A DNA stretch of 64,000 bases from the NCBI RefSeq assembly GCF_030376605.1, contig NZ_JARRAE010000007.1, positions 124,001 through 188,000 on the forward strand. Reading direction: 5' to 3'. The stretch is from Pseudochrobactrum sp. sp1633 (lineage in GTDB: Bacteria > Pseudomonadota > Alphaproteobacteria > Rhizobiales > Rhizobiaceae). Below, piece by piece: positions 8,934 through 18,484 of the stretch (its first letter is position 1; every line of letters begins with the position of its first letter). Position numbers and translations under genes: made by a program. The notes below the pieces were generated by a model, which worked only from the letters and a program-made list of their open reading frames with translations, searched no databases and had not been told where the DNA came from.

Positions 8934-9833
8934 TCAGGCGTGATAACCGGCAATACCGTTTTGTGAGAGCAAGGCCGCACGTAGCTTTTCCAAGGCGCGG
9001 TTTTCAATCTGACGCACACGCTCTTTGGAAATTCCGAGCCTTGTACCAAGCATTTCCAGCGTCACCGCATCATCCTTCAGCCGTCGCTCACGAATAATCC
9101 TGAGCTCACGATCATTCAAAACACAAAGAGCCTGTTTCAGCCAGCTGACGCGCCTTTCACTGTCGATCATGTTCTCGACAATCTCGTCCTGCAACGGATG
9201 ATCATCAACCAGAAAATCAATTTTTTCAGCACTGTTACTGTCATCAGGAGAGACGGTCATGCTTAAAGAACTATCGGGCCCCGACAATCTGGAATCCATC
9301 AGTTCGACATCTTTTTCAGGAACGCCCAACTGACTGGAAATGCGGCTGTAAATCTCGCCTTTGGAGATTGTTTCATTCTCTTGCGCCAGCTTGGCACGCA
9401 AACGCCGCAAATTGAAAAACAGCGCTTTCTGTGTGGAGCTTGTGCCACCGCGCACGATTGACCAGTTTCGCAATATATAATCCTGAATAGAGGCTCTGAT
9501 CCACCAGATCGCATAGGTAGAAAATCGTACATCCCGTTCCGGTTCAAAACGAAAAGCAGCTTCCATAAGTCCGACTGTGCCTTCCTGAATGAGATCGGCC
9601 ATTGGAAGATCAAACTTGCGGAAGCGTGAAGCGGTAGAAATGACCAGTCGCATATGTGCTGAAGTGATCTGATCGAGTGCAACCTGATCCCCCTGCTCTT
9701 TCCAGCGTAACACCAGAGCCTGCTCCTGCTCACGCTCAAGATAGGGCGCGGACATCGCACTGCGAATTAAATTTCTGGAGGTTACAAAGGATACGGAACG
9801 TGTCGCTACTTCAGAATACGCTACAGGCTTCAT
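8934..9833 (-). CDS. rpoH2: RNA polymerase sigma-32-type factor RpoH2
   Basis: A 299-residue heat-shock sigma factor. Region 2 shows LIQEGTVGLMEAA and FSTYAIWWIRASIQDYILRNWSIV (core binding and -10 recognition). The RpoH-box region QKALFFNLRRLRAKL follows, and region 4 ends with the helix-turn-helix LGISKERVRQIENRALEKLR. 'SIVRGGTSS' after region 2.4 is the form I know from RpoH2, not RpoH1, of rhizobia and Brucella. I start at ATG 9833, which has GGAG 7 bases upstream; ATGs further up (9845, 9923) add residues not seen in the family. RpoH2 serves oxidative or heat stress in relatives. Monocistronic. Confidence 0.88.
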   Translation of the reverse strand: MKPVAYSEVATRSVSFVTSRNLIRSAMSAPYLEREQEQALVLRWKEQGDQVALDQITSAHMRLVISTASRFRKFDLPMADLIQEGTVGLMEAAFRFEPERDVRFSTYAIWWIRASIQDYILRNWSIVRGGTSSTQKALFFNLRRLRAKLAQENETISKGEIYSRISSQLGVPEKDVELMDSRLSGPDSSLSMTVSPDDSNSAEKIDFLVDDHPLQDEIVENMIDSERRVSWLKQALCVLNDRELRIIRERRLKDDAVTLEMLGTRLGISKERVRQIENRALEKLRAALLSQNGIAGYHA

Positions 9834-10128
9834 TTCAATCTCCATAACGAAAAAGCAATGCGCCCTGCGGGCATGTTTCCTGAAACAAACGAGTTTTAAG
9901 AGACATGCCTTGAACAAAGACAATAAAGCGGGCGCAGCGAATGGGGAAAACGCAACACGTTCTGTGAGGATTACGTTATCCGTTACGAGCTAAACGCATC
10001 AGGAAAAGGCTGGTTCCTTCATCTGTCGCTAATTCTATAATTTATTGGGAGAGAGAGCTTGAAAACTGCTTTTACTGCACCAGCAATAAAATCCGGCAAA
10101 CAGAAGGACGGATCAGAGTGCACAGCAT

Positions 10129-10199
10129 CCAGAGCGGTTTACGTTCAGACTGGATCGCAACGCTCGTTCTAGATTTTTAATGGCCGCATCCGCTCTGGG
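10129..10199 (+). repeat. Degenerate copy of rhizobial intergenic palindromic repeat
   Basis: CCAGAGCGG (10129-10137) and CCGCTCTGG (10190-10198) are inverted arms. The inside reads like the repeat at 55389: a GAGCGGTTT start, then CGCTC followed by a T-rich run and GCAT. Similarity is partial, so this is probably an old copy. Confidence 0.4.
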
Positions 10200-10226
10200 G
10201 CGAACACATTGTGCATCTTCAAAAAC

Positions 10227-10262
10227 AACAGCGCCGTTCTGCTTGGGCAGAACGGCATTGTT
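10227..10262 (-). terminator. Terminator-like hairpin after carD
   Basis: A 10-bp stem GCCGTTCTGC (10233-10242) pairs with GCAGAACGGC (10247-10256) over loop TTGG, extended by AACA/TGTT. On the minus strand a T-rich stretch follows. It lies 35 bases beyond the carD stop. Confidence 0.65.
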
Positions 10263-10296
10263 AAATATCAGAACAATTTCAGCTTAAAAGATCGCG

Positions 10297-10875
10297 TTAT
10301 GCGGCTTCGGCTTCATCATCTTCAACATCAGCTTCATCTGTCTTGGCGCCACGTTTAGGGCCTTTTGCCAGATTTGCTTCGATGAGACGAACGGACTCAG
10401 TATCAGACAGCTTGTTCACCGCAGCAACTTCACGTGCCATGCGGTCAAGGGCTGCTTCATAAAGCTGGCGTTCAGAATAAGACTGTTCCGGCTGGTTTTC
10501 TGCGCGGAAAAGATCACGCACAACTTCCGCAATGGAAATCAGGTCACCGGAATTGATCTTTGCATCATATTCCTGCGCACGGCGCGACCACATGGTGCGC
10601 TTGATGCGGGCACGACCCTGCAGAACTTTCAGTGCGCGTTCTACAAAATCAGTTTCGGACAATTTACGCATACCGATGGTCGCCGCTTTGGCAACCGGCA
10701 CTTTAAGACGCATCTTATCTTTATCGAAATCAATAACAAAAAGTTCAAGCTTCATGCCTGCAACTTCTTGTTCTTCGATTGCAACGATCTGTCCCACACC
10801 ATGTGACGGATACACAATAGACTCACCCGTCTTGAAACCCTGACGGACTGCGGTCTTTTTCTGCTGGGATGACAT
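10297..10875 (-). CDS. carD: CarD family transcriptional regulator
   Basis: A 192-residue protein. The N-terminal RNA-polymerase-interacting Tudor-like domain runs about residues 8-75 (FKTGESIVYPSHGVGQIVAIE... LELFVIDFDKDKMRLKVPVAKA), followed by the helical DNA-binding part (KVLQGRARIKRTMWSRRAQEY... DLFRAENQPEQSYSERQLYEAALDR). The last 20 residues are acidic and disordered. CarD proteins bind the polymerase beta subunit and stabilise open complexes, mainly at rRNA and housekeeping promoters. The ATG at 10875 has AGGGAG 10 bases upstream; the open frame upstream lacks similarity to the family. Confidence 0.9.
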   Translation of the reverse strand: MSSQQKKTAVRQGFKTGESIVYPSHGVGQIVAIEEQEVAGMKLELFVIDFDKDKMRLKVPVAKAATIGMRKLSETDFVERALKVLQGRARIKRTMWSRRAQEYDAKINSGDLISIAEVVRDLFRAENQPEQSYSERQLYEAALDRMAREVAAVNKLSDTESVRLIEANLAKGPKRGAKTDEADVEDDEAEAA

Positions 10876-11314
10876 ACGCTTCAATACTCCCTGTAGTGTC
10901 CGGCACCTGGAGCGCCGGTTTACACGCGGTGATACAACCAGTCCTGCGAAACCGCCCCGAAGAAAACGGAACAAGCATTACAGCTGATTAAAACAAGTGT
11001 CGAAACAGAATGTAAAAGGGATGCTGAGGCAAAACTTAAGCATAAAAAATCACAGGATAAACGGTGGGAGCAAAATTTAAAAACAAACTTGCTCCGGCAC
11101 TATTTCAGCCTGTAATTAATATCAGCCTTTCAGTGAATACCTTTAGCCGCCACGAAATGACGTCTGCTCATCGACATTGTTGTGGACAGTAACACAAAAA
11201 ACCGGCAGAATCAACAAAATGCCATCACAAGTCGCCATTCCGGCGAATTGTGTTAATAATCTGTTAATTAATATGGCAGGCTCTGTCGCTTTCCCGATGA
11301 AGCCGCAGCAGGAA
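10876..11314. other. Intergenic region carD-fdxA
   Basis: 439 bases, AT-rich, probably carrying the carD promoter on the minus strand. A 7-bp stem GGAGCAA/TTGCTCC (11067-11073, 11089-11095) has a 15-nt AT-rich loop and no U-run. I see no coding sequence or RNA gene. Confidence 0.5.
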
Positions 11315-11653
11315 TCAATCGCCTTCGCCGGGCTCTGCCGAGAAGAACTGCTCAAGCTTATTGGCCACACCGTCCATCTCGACGGCTTCAGGCATCTGGT
11401 CTTTTTTCACTGTCAGATTAGGCCATTTCGCTGAATATTCAGAATTCAGTTCAATCCACTTATCAAGGCCAGGTTCTGTATCCGGGCGGATCGCCTCAGC
11501 CGGACATTCCGGTTCACACACACCGCAGTCAATGCACTCATCAGGATTGATGACGAGCATATTCTCGCCTTCATAGAAGCAATCGACAGGACAAACCTCC
11601 ACGCAATCCGTATATTTGCAACGAATGCAGTTATCGGTCACGACATAAGTCAT
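11315..11653 (-). CDS. fdxA: Seven-iron ferredoxin FdxA
   Basis: A 112-residue ferredoxin with one 3Fe-4S and one 4Fe-4S cluster. The ligand pattern is complete: Cys9, Cys17 and Cys50 for the 3Fe cluster and Cys21, Cys40, Cys43 and Cys46 for the 4Fe cluster ([14 protein letters not shown] and [12 protein letters not shown]). The C-terminal extension '[22 protein letters not shown]' is the usual FdxA tail. It is a cytoplasmic electron carrier. I start at ATG 11653 (MTYVV), which has an AGGAG site 7 bases upstream; the ten residues added by an upstream start are not conserved. It sits between carD and the S4 gene, a conserved order in Hyphomicrobiales. Confidence 0.93.
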   Translation of the reverse strand: MTYVVTDNCIRCKYTDCVEVCPVDCFYEGENMLVINPDECIDCGVCEPECPAEAIRPDTEPGLDKWIELNSEYSAKWPNLTVKKDQMPEAVEMDGVANKLEQFFSAEPGEGD

Positions 11654-12156
11654 TGTCGAACTCCTAGAGTTTTGAACTGCCACTCAGATAATGTGGCGAA
11701 TATTACATGAAACAATCAGATGATGATCCGAAGCGGTCACCTGATCAGCAATCTGAAAAAGATTTTTTGCAGCAGCTGTATCATACAAAAGACGACAGAA
11801 AACCTGTCTGTCAGGTAACGACTTTAGCCACAGCTTGCAAGGGGGTTTTCCCTTAGCCGCGACGCTCCGCCGCAAAAAAAGAACCACATTCTGCGGCGCT
11901 GTAATTTCCTAAAAACTGCGTTCCCGCCGATCTTTAATACAGCACAAACCATCCTCCCGCTCTCTGCCCCTTCCAGCCTGAAAACGACATCACACGAAAA
12001 ATTGATAATACGGAATCACTGATTCCGGCATGGTTTTAAAATACAGGCTTGAAGACAGAGCATTGCTGTCAGTCAACTGCCCCGCACGACAGTGTTCAAA
12101 CTTCCTATGATCGGGAGTATTTGCTATCCGCACCGAATCCTTCGTTGCAAAGCATT
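11654..12156. other. Intergenic region fdxA to S4 gene
   Basis: 503 bases on the path from the S4 gene to fdxA (both minus), likely holding the fdxA promoter. CGCCGCA (11868-11874) and TGCGGCG (11892-11898) can form a 7-bp stem. No open frame with a plausible start, no tRNA-like signature and no convincing terminator were seen. Confidence 0.5.
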
Positions 12157-12561
12157 TCAGATATCGTCGAAACCATTGCCGGATTGTTTAAGACGCTCGG
12201 TCGCCCGGCGATCGCGCTTGGTCGGACGGCCGGAGCCGGCATCTCGTTTTTCAGCAAGAAGCTTTGCCTCTTGGGCTGTGGCGTCCGGCGGCGGCGTCAT
12301 ATCTTCATAGAGCAATTGCGCTTCCGGAAAAGAGCCGCGACGCTCTCCGAGTTCAAGCACTTTATAGATCAGAACACGGCGATCCAGCGTGATCGTTATC
12401 ACATCACCGGTTTTTATGCCGTAAGATGCCTGATCAATTTTATCGCGGTTAATACGAACACGCCCGCCGGCAGCCAATTTTGCCGCCAGCGAGCGCGATT
12501 TTACCACACGGGCGAAAAACAACCATTTATCAATGCGTTGTTTCAGAACACCCGTATTCAT
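12157..12561 (-). CDS. S4 domain RNA-binding protein, Hsp15-like
   Basis: A 134-residue protein with an N-terminal S4 RNA-binding domain at about residues 8-55 ('QRIDKWLFFARVVKSRSLAAKLAAGGRVRINRDKIDQASYGIKTGDVITI'). A short middle strand region (VLIYKVLELGERRGSF) and a basic, disordered tail follow. It resembles Hsp15/HslR, which binds free 50S subunits carrying nascent chains after heat stress. It starts four bases after the helicase stop, so the two genes probably share a transcript and may act together in RNA or ribosome quality control. Confidence 0.85.
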   Translation of the reverse strand: MNTGVLKQRIDKWLFFARVVKSRSLAAKLAAGGRVRINRDKIDQASYGIKTGDVITITLDRRVLIYKVLELGERRGSFPEAQLLYEDMTPPPDATAQEAKLLAEKRDAGSGRPTKRDRRATERLKQSGNGFDDI

Positions 12562-12565
12562 AGCT

Positions 12566-15500
12566 TTACTTCTTCAGCTGCTCTTTCAGAGCAAGCAGCT
12601 TGGCAAACGGTGAATCAGGATCAATCTGCGCAGGGCGATCATTGCGTTCAACACGCTTCTGATCCTGAGCCTGATCACGCTTACCATGACGCGGCTTACC
12701 GTGATGCTCGTTGCGACCAGACTTCTGCTCACCGTTACGGAAATCAACCCGTGCCGCTTTCTCAAACCGCTTGCTGCGGTTATCACGACCCTGATTATCC
12801 TTGTCCGTAGTGCCTTCTTTGGCATCAACAGCCGGTGCACCATCTTTTGCCGGTGCACGGCGATTGCCCTGCGGACGCGGGCGATTGCGATTCTGCTCAC
12901 GGCCCTGATCCTTGGCCTGATCACGGCCACGGTTATCATGACGACCCGGACGCCACAGCAGAACCATCTTTACAGGTTCCTCTGCTTCAGTGGTTTCAGC
13001 AGCTTCAGTCACAGTCACTTCAGCAACAGGTGCCTCTTCAGCTGTATTCTGAACTTCAGCTTCATCCGCCTTCACAGCGTCTGCCGCTTCACTGGCCTCA
13101 ACCACAGCAACTGCATCACCATCCGCAGCTTTTTTCGCCGCATCAGCTTCAGCAAATGCATCCAGTTCTGCAAGCTTAGCAGCAACAGCCGGTGCTTCCA
13201 TAGCTTCATGGCGATAGCCAAGGCTTTTCAGCACTTCTTCCATATCTTCCGGTGTAGCACCAAGGATCGACATCATCGACGGTGTCACCATGAAACGGGC
13301 ACCATCATAGGCACCTTCAGCGCGCAAACCTGCACCCGTACGCCATGCCAGCGCCGGACGGATAAGATCAGCCAGACGTTCCAGAATATCAAAGCGAACA
13401 GCACGGCGGCCAAGAACACGATAACCGGCCAGTGTGTAGAAAACCGGATCGAAAGCCGGATCAACAACAACCGAAGTACGTCCTGCTGCCAGCACATGAA
13501 CGACATCACCGTAACCGGCGCGTTCACGGCCGTCATTGTTCAGAGCCCAGAGCAATGTCATCAGACCGGCGGGCGCCGGTTTCAGCAATGCCGGAATAAA
13601 TACATGATAGGCACCAAAGCGCACGCCGAAACGACGCAATGCTGCGCGGGAATCCTGATCAAGACCACGGATTTCCTCAGCGATCTCACGGCGCTGGATC
13701 ACACCGAAGCTCTCAACCAGACGGAAAGCCAGACCACGGGTCATGCCGGTCAGGGCATCAGCCTCGGTCAGATCGTGCAAAGGCTTGAGCACTGTTTCAA
13801 TGTGATGCGCAACAAAGCGGTCAATACGGCTTTGTACTTTCTCGCGGGAGGCGCCTGTCAGCTGTTCATCAGCCAAAAGCACGGCGCGCGGGCGCATAGT
13901 GCTGTCACCGGCAACCAGTGTTGCAACCGGTGCACCGACCCAACGCATAATGCCGTCGGAGCCAAGCGCGAAATCACCGTTGGCCGCCGCAGAGAAGCGC
14001 TCGGCACGACGGTCATATTCAGCGGCAAGCGCTTTTTGTGCTGCCCCCTTCACCGCCTTGGCGTCCGGCCCTTCGGCCTTGACATCAGCGGTAAATCGGA
14101 ACCCTTCCAACTGCCCGACATTGTGGTCTTCGACAAGGACATCCCCTGTCGGGCTAATTTCTGCTTCTAGCATGGCATTCTCTCTCAGGCGCTTCATAAG
14201 CACGCTTGTCCTGCGGTCTACAAAGCGTTTCGTCAACCGTTCATGCAACGCATCGGACAATCTGTCCTCAATTTCGCGCGTCTTCTCTTGCCAATGTGTC
14301 GGATCTGCCAGCCAGCCCGGCCGATGCGACACAAAAGTCCATGTGCGAATTTGTGCAATACGATGAGATAGAGTGTCAATCTCACCGTCAGTCCTGTCGG
14401 ACCGGCGCACCTGCTCGCTCATATAGTCCTCATCCACAAAACCTTTGCGGATGATATCCTTATAGATTGCAGCAATAATATCGGCATGTTGTGCCGGTGC
14501 AATCCGTCTATAGTCGGGAAGCGCACAGGCATCCCACAAAATTTCTACACGCTTGGCCGTATCCGCAAGCCGCATGATCTCTTCATCACGCGTCAGATTT
14601 TCCAGCGCCTGCATGTCAACTGCGGGCAACGCCCGTGTCAACCCTTCCAAAGGCGCAGAACGGTCTAATGAGTGCTTCAAAGCCCGTACAGATGAAAAAT
14701 CAAACTGTGCCGTGCGCCATTGCAACACTTTAGCCGCATCGAAATTATGCGATTCTATCCGTTCAACAAGATCCTTATCAAACGGATCAACCTGACCGGT
14801 GACCCCAAAAGTCCCGTCGCGCAAGTGACGTCCGGCACGTCCGGCAATCTGACCAAGCTCTCCGGGATTGAGATCACGATACTGGAAACCGTCAAATTTG
14901 CGGGCCTGCGCAAAAGCCACATGGTCAACATCGAGGTTGAGCCCCATGCCGATTGCATCGGTAGCCACCAGAAAATCCACATCGCCGGACTGATACAACT
15001 CGACCTGTGCATTGCGGGTGCGCGGAGAAAGCGCGCCCATCACCACGGCAGCTCCGCCCCGCTGGCGGCGGATCAGCTCGGCAATCGCATAAACCTCATC
15101 CGCAGAAAACGCGACAATCGCACTGCGGCGTGGCAGGCGCGTGATCTTCTTCGAACCCGCATAGGCCAGATGCGACAGGCGCGGACGTGTAATGATATTA
15201 ATGCCGCGCAGCAGTTTTTCGAGAATAGGTCGCATGGTTGCAGCGCCCAGCAGCAGTGTTTCCTGCCGCCCGCGCAAATGCAGAATGCGGTCGGTAAAAA
15301 TATGGCCACGCTCAAGATCTGCAGCCAGCTGCACTTCATCAATAGCGACGAATGCAGCATTGGTCTGGCGCGGCAAAGCCTCAACAGTGCAGACCGAATA
15401 TTTGGCACTTTTAGGGATGATTTTTTCTTCGCCCGTTACCAGCGCCACTTTTTCAGGGCCCACTTTAGTAACCAGCTTGTTGTAAACCTCACGCGCCAAA

Positions 15501-15691
15501 AGGCGCAGCGGCAGACCAATGATCCCGCTCTCATGGGCGAGCATCCGCTCCAGCGCCAAATGAGTCTTACCGGTATTGGTCGGGCCCAGCACAGCCGTAA
15601 CATCACGACCACTTACAATAAGCGGTGCTGCGGTTGAGTGCATAGACGCCGCCCCGAGCGGAGGCGTCAATGAGGTCTTTTGGTCATTCAT
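12566..15691 (-). CDS. SUV3-like ATP-dependent RNA helicase with basic C-terminal tail
   Basis: A 1041-residue protein. The N-terminal helicase core has Walker A GPTNTGKT (36-43), motif II DEVQ in 'FVAIDEVQLAADLERGH', motif III-like 'GAATMRP' and motif VI 'GQIAGRAGRH'. DEVQ instead of DEAD/DEAH and the layout match the SUV3/Mgps family, known in mitochondria as the degradosome helicase. Then come an alpha-helical middle, an Ala/Glu-rich acidic stretch (about 850-910) and a low-complexity tail rich in Arg, Asp, Gln and Asn (about 915-1020). It ends with the conserved-looking 'DPDSPFAKLLALKEQL'. The role in bacteria is inferred as RNA unwinding in decay or ribosome assembly. It probably forms an operon with the S4 gene downstream. 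The start at 15691 is not sure; ATG 15643 is an alternative. Confidence 0.85.
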   Translation of the reverse strand: MNDQKTSLTPPLGAASMHSTAAPLIVSGRDVTAVLGPTNTGKTHLALERMLAHESGIIGLPLRLLAREVYNKLVTKVGPEKVALVTGEEKIIPKSAKYSVCTVEALPRQTNAAFVAIDEVQLAADLERGHIFTDRILHLRGRQETLLLGAATMRPILEKLLRGINIITRPRLSHLAYAGSKKITRLPRRSAIVAFSADEVYAIAELIRRQRGGAAVVMGALSPRTRNAQVELYQSGDVDFLVATDAIGMGLNLDVDHVAFAQARKFDGFQYRDLNPGELGQIAGRAGRHLRDGTFGVTGQVDPFDKDLVERIESHNFDAAKVLQWRTAQFDFSSVRALKHSLDRSAPLEGLTRALPAVDMQALENLTRDEEIMRLADTAKRVEILWDACALPDYRRIAPAQHADIIAAIYKDIIRKGFVDEDYMSEQVRRSDRTDGEIDTLSHRIAQIRTWTFVSHRPGWLADPTHWQEKTREIEDRLSDALHERLTKRFVDRRTSVLMKRLRENAMLEAEISPTGDVLVEDHNVGQLEGFRFTADVKAEGPDAKAVKGAAQKALAAEYDRRAERFSAAANGDFALGSDGIMRWVGAPVATLVAGDSTMRPRAVLLADEQLTGASREKVQSRIDRFVAHHIETVLKPLHDLTEADALTGMTRGLAFRLVESFGVIQRREIAEEIRGLDQDSRAALRRFGVRFGAYHVFIPALLKPAPAGLMTLLWALNNDGRERAGYGDVVHVLAAGRTSVVVDPAFDPVFYTLAGYRVLGRRAVRFDILERLADLIRPALAWRTGAGLRAEGAYDGARFMVTPSMMSILGATPEDMEEVLKSLGYRHEAMEAPAVAAKLAELDAFAEADAAKKAADGDAVAVVEASEAADAVKADEAEVQNTAEEAPVAEVTVTEAAETTEAEEPVKMVLLWRPGRHDNRGRDQAKDQGREQNRNRPRPQGNRRAPAKDGAPAVDAKEGTTDKDNQGRDNRSKRFEKAARVDFRNGEQKSGRNEHHGKPRHGKRDQAQDQKRVERNDRPAQIDPDSPFAKLLALKEQLKK

Positions 15692-16451
15692 GCGGAATTG
15701 ATTATTCCCCGTCTCATGAAGTCGTTACACATGAAGTCTGCCTTGCCAGCGACCGGCTGTATTTTCCAATACAGCAACACCTGATCCGGCATCCCCCATT
15801 TTTCTGTCTGCCCGTTCATCAAGGCAGTTCAGGCAAAGCAGGTAGCACTATCTTCCAATGACTAAAAGGGTGACAATGGCACCTTTATGACTTCTTTTAT
15901 CTCAAACCGTAAGAAAATTACAGAAAAGCGCCCCAACCGCTGAAAATATTAAAATTTTCGCGTTTTTTGCCCTAAACGGTCATGCTGCCTGACAATGAAA
16001 AACGCACAAAAAACTCCATATTTTAACAACCGGAACAACAGTGGAACAAAGCAGCTACGAATCAATGCTTATTGTAAGTTCTTATTTTGTTCAAATCTAC
16101 ATAATGTGTTTTTGGAAAATATGCATACTAGATACAGAAACACGGCAGAACAGAACCTGTGATTTCGTCCGGATAAATTAACGTCTGCCAAAAGAGACGT
16201 GCTGATTATTGGTTTTGATTACTGCAGACCAATTTTGGATGCTCGTCACATTAAGACAAGTTAACAGTGTCTTTAAGAAAGCAGCGCGATAGCAAAGCCA
16301 GCGTTAACATTTCGCTCAAACCCTGAACGAATCAACGACGAATCGCTGATACAACTCAGTTCCTGCTTTGTTTCCACAAAATGTAGGCAGCAATACAAAC
16401 AATGACACTACATATAGCTTTAGCTGATTGTAATAAGCGCTCAATGCGAAC
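15692..16451. other. Long AT-rich intergenic region upstream of the helicase
   Basis: About 760 bases between the helicase start and the thiolase terminator, clearly more AT-rich than the genes. Short stems occur (ACGTCT/AGACGT at 16181-16200; ATTGGT/ACCAAT near 16207-16234) but none has a U-run. A 55-codon open frame on the plus strand from about 15995 has no SD and coding-unlike composition. I cannot identify a gene here; an unrecognised small RNA is possible. Confidence 0.5.
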
Positions 16452-16487
16452 AAAAAAGCCACGGAAAAGTTAATTTTCCCGTGACTT
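16452..16487 (-). terminator. Terminator of the thiolase gene
   Basis: On the minus strand a stem of about 14 bp with one mismatch and a bulge closes on the loop TTAAC and is followed by six T. It lies about 60 bases past the thiolase stop. Confidence 0.75.
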
Positions 16488-16548
16488 TGATCTTATTGGC
16501 TGCACTGATGATTAACACATCGGCGATGCAGCTGAATGCGGAAGAGGC

Positions 16549-17733
16549 TTAATCACGCTCAACGCAGAGAGCAACGCCCATACCACCGCCGATGCACAGG
16601 GTCGCCAGACCTTTTTTAGCATCGCGGCGCTGCATTTCATAAAGCAGCGTTGTCAGCACGCGGGCACCGGAGGCGCCGATCGGATGACCGATGGCAATGG
16701 CACCGCCATTCACATTCACAATTGCCGGATCAAGACCCAGCTCCCGGACAACACAACAGGCCTGCGCAGCAAAAGCCTCATTAGCCTCAACCAGATCGAG
16801 ATCTTTCACGGTCCAGCCAGCTTTTTCCAGTGCTTTGCGCGATGCAGGAATAGGGCCTGTGCCCATCACTGCCGGATCAACACCAGCCGTTGCCCATGAT
16901 GCAATCCGCGCCATTGGCTTGATACCACGGCGCTCTGCCTCAGCCTCACTCATCAGCACGGTTGCCGCCGCACCGTCATTGATACCGGAAGCATTACCGG
17001 CAGTGACAGTCCCTTCCTTGTCAAAAGCCGGACGCAGTTTCTGCAAAGCTTCAATCGTTGTACCGTGGCGGATATATTCATCATCGCTGACAACCACCTC
17101 ACCTTTGCGGGTCTTGATGGTAACCGGCACGATCTCATCTTTAAAACGACCTGCAACTTGCGCAGCTTCTGCCTTGTTTTGTGAAGCGAGCGCAAAATTA
17201 TCCTGCTCCTCACGGGTCAACTGCCAGCGGTCAGCAATATTCTCCGCAGTCACGCCCATTGGATAGCCGTGAAACGCATCCGTCAGGCCGTCCTTCATCA
17301 TCGAGTCGATCATGGTCAGATCGCCCATTTTGGTGCCTGAACGCAAATGAGCACAATGCGGTGCCATCGACATGGATTCCTGACCGCCTGCAACGATGAC
17401 AGCCGCATCGCCATTAACAATCTGCTGTAAGCCCAGAGCCACAGAGCGCAGACCCGAGCCGCACAACTGGTTCACGGCAAAGCCGGTGGTTTCAATCGGG
17501 CAACCGGCAGCCATTGCCGCCTGACGCACCGGATTCTGCCCCTGCCCTGCAGTCAGTACCTGCCCGAAAATCACTTCATCAACATCTGCGGCATCAACAC
17601 CGGCGCGCTCAAGCGCAGCCTTAATGGCTGTTGCACCCAGCTCATGTGCCGGAACATGGGCGAATGCCCCGTTGAATGAACCAACCGGAGTACGCGCAGC
17701 ACTGGCAATGACGACTGTTGTTTCTTTGCTCAT
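16549..17733 (-). CDS. Acetyl-CoA acetyltransferase (thiolase)
   Basis: A 394-residue thiolase that condenses two acetyl-CoA to acetoacetyl-CoA or runs in reverse. All catalytic residues are visible: nucleophile Cys91 in [10 protein letters not shown], His350 in [16 protein letters not shown] and Cys380 in CIGGGMGVA. Length and motifs fit PhaA/AtoB biosynthetic thiolases. No phaB or other polyhydroxybutyrate gene lies nearby, so whether it serves polymer synthesis, ketone-body use or isoprenoid-independent routes is open. I start at ATG 17733 (MSKETTVV), which has GAGGA about 11 bases upstream. Monocistronic with its own terminator. Confidence 0.92.
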   Translation of the reverse strand: MSKETTVVIASAARTPVGSFNGAFAHVPAHELGATAIKAALERAGVDAADVDEVIFGQVLTAGQGQNPVRQAAMAAGCPIETTGFAVNQLCGSGLRSVALGLQQIVNGDAAVIVAGGQESMSMAPHCAHLRSGTKMGDLTMIDSMMKDGLTDAFHGYPMGVTAENIADRWQLTREEQDNFALASQNKAEAAQVAGRFKDEIVPVTIKTRKGEVVVSDDEYIRHGTTIEALQKLRPAFDKEGTVTAGNASGINDGAAATVLMSEAEAERRGIKPMARIASWATAGVDPAVMGTGPIPASRKALEKAGWTVKDLDLVEANEAFAAQACCVVRELGLDPAIVNVNGGAIAIGHPIGASGARVLTTLLYEMQRRDAKKGLATLCIGGGMGVALCVERD

Positions 17734-18043
17734 GACAGATAACTTCCTCAAATCCCAATCTCTGCCCCCTGCACGGCTGCACAGGAGCGGCTTTTCTCCA
17801 CTATAGCGTCAGTTACAGATGATGCTGACGTTAAATGCAATCAAGGTTTTGAATATTTCGCATAACCCCGTGCTGCCTTACCGGAGGATTATCGCGATTT
17901 TCCGTAAAATGTGCCCGAAACAGCCTGATTGAGACTTATGTCGCTGCTCAGGTGATGCGCTGGCGGAATAGAGAGCAAACCGCAAACAAAAAAAGACCGG
18001 CTAAAAAGCCGGTCTTTTTTAAAAGCTCCAAGAAAAAGCGAAA
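17734..18043. other. Intergenic region thiolase-rpmF, with rpmF terminator
   Basis: 310 bases. The thiolase promoter should be at the left end. A terminator for rpmF is at 17989-18020: stem 17991-18002 with 18007-18018, loop AAAA, flanked by A-runs and T-runs (12 bp, perfect). Nothing else is supported. Confidence 0.7.
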
Positions 18044-18226
18044 TTACGCTTCCTTTGGCTCCAGAACCTGACGGCCGCGATACATACCGCTTTTCAGGTC
18101 GATATGGTGCGGGCGACGCAGTTCGCCGGAGTTCTTGTCTTCAACGTATGTAGGAGCCTTCAGCGCATCGGCCGAACGACGCATGCCACGCTTCGAAGGG
18201 GAAGTTTTTCGTTTAGGTACAGCCAT
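18044..18226 (-). CDS. rpmF: 50S ribosomal protein L32
   Basis: A 60-residue ribosomal protein. The N-terminus [20 protein letters not shown] is the invariant L32 signature, followed by '[29 protein letters not shown]'. The zinc-binding cysteines found in some L32 proteins are absent, as is usual for alphaproteobacteria (C-minus type). It belongs to the large ribosomal subunit near the peptidyl transferase exit region. It has a strong terminator directly downstream; mtgA lies upstream on the same strand with a 258-base gap. Confidence 0.97.
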   Translation of the reverse strand: MAVPKRKTSPSKRGMRRSADALKAPTYVEDKNSGELRRPHHIDLKSGMYRGRQVLEPKEA

Positions 18227-18484
18227 GGATTCTGCTCCAGTGATTAGTCAATCGAATGTCCGGGTGCCTCGCAAAAGGCTGTCACATCGGACATTGTTCC
18301 GGAAAGTTTTGCTGCATATACACGCTCGCCCGCCGTTTGACCAGCAGGAGTCGCATTTTTTTATGCAAATCCTGATTTACCGGCTTAAAACTTGCTCAGA
18401 AATGTATTTCAGTCGATGCCGTGTACCACAACTTGCATTCAAAAGACAAAAACTTTTGCGTTTTTTGCCAGAGTTTCACGCAAA

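Larger units (their letters stand above)
9834..10296. other. Intergenic region rpoH2-carD
   Basis: 463 bases. It should hold the rpoH2 promoter near its left end, a degenerate copy of the intergenic repeat (10129-10199) and the carD terminator hairpin (10227-10262). A consensus-like TATAAT at 10035-10040 precedes a short TTG frame, but I do not consider this a supported gene. Confidence 0.6.

Noticed and set aside
10059-10172. TTG-started 37-codon frame after GGGAGAGAGAG and a TATAAT box in the rpoH2-carD gap
   Set aside because: It runs into the degenerate repeat at 10129, has no recognisable domain, and TTG starts with purine-rich upstream sequence are common by chance.
12586-12939. Long overlapping open frames on both strands inside the helicase tail region
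   Set aside because: They are products of the repetitive GC-biased codons of the helicase; only the long minus-strand frame shows domains and an operon position.
15995-16162. 55-codon plus-strand frame in the AT-rich gap upstream of the helicase
   Set aside because: No Shine-Dalgarno, amino-acid composition typical of AT-rich noncoding DNA (many Asn, Lys, Phe, Cys) and no similarity that I recognise.
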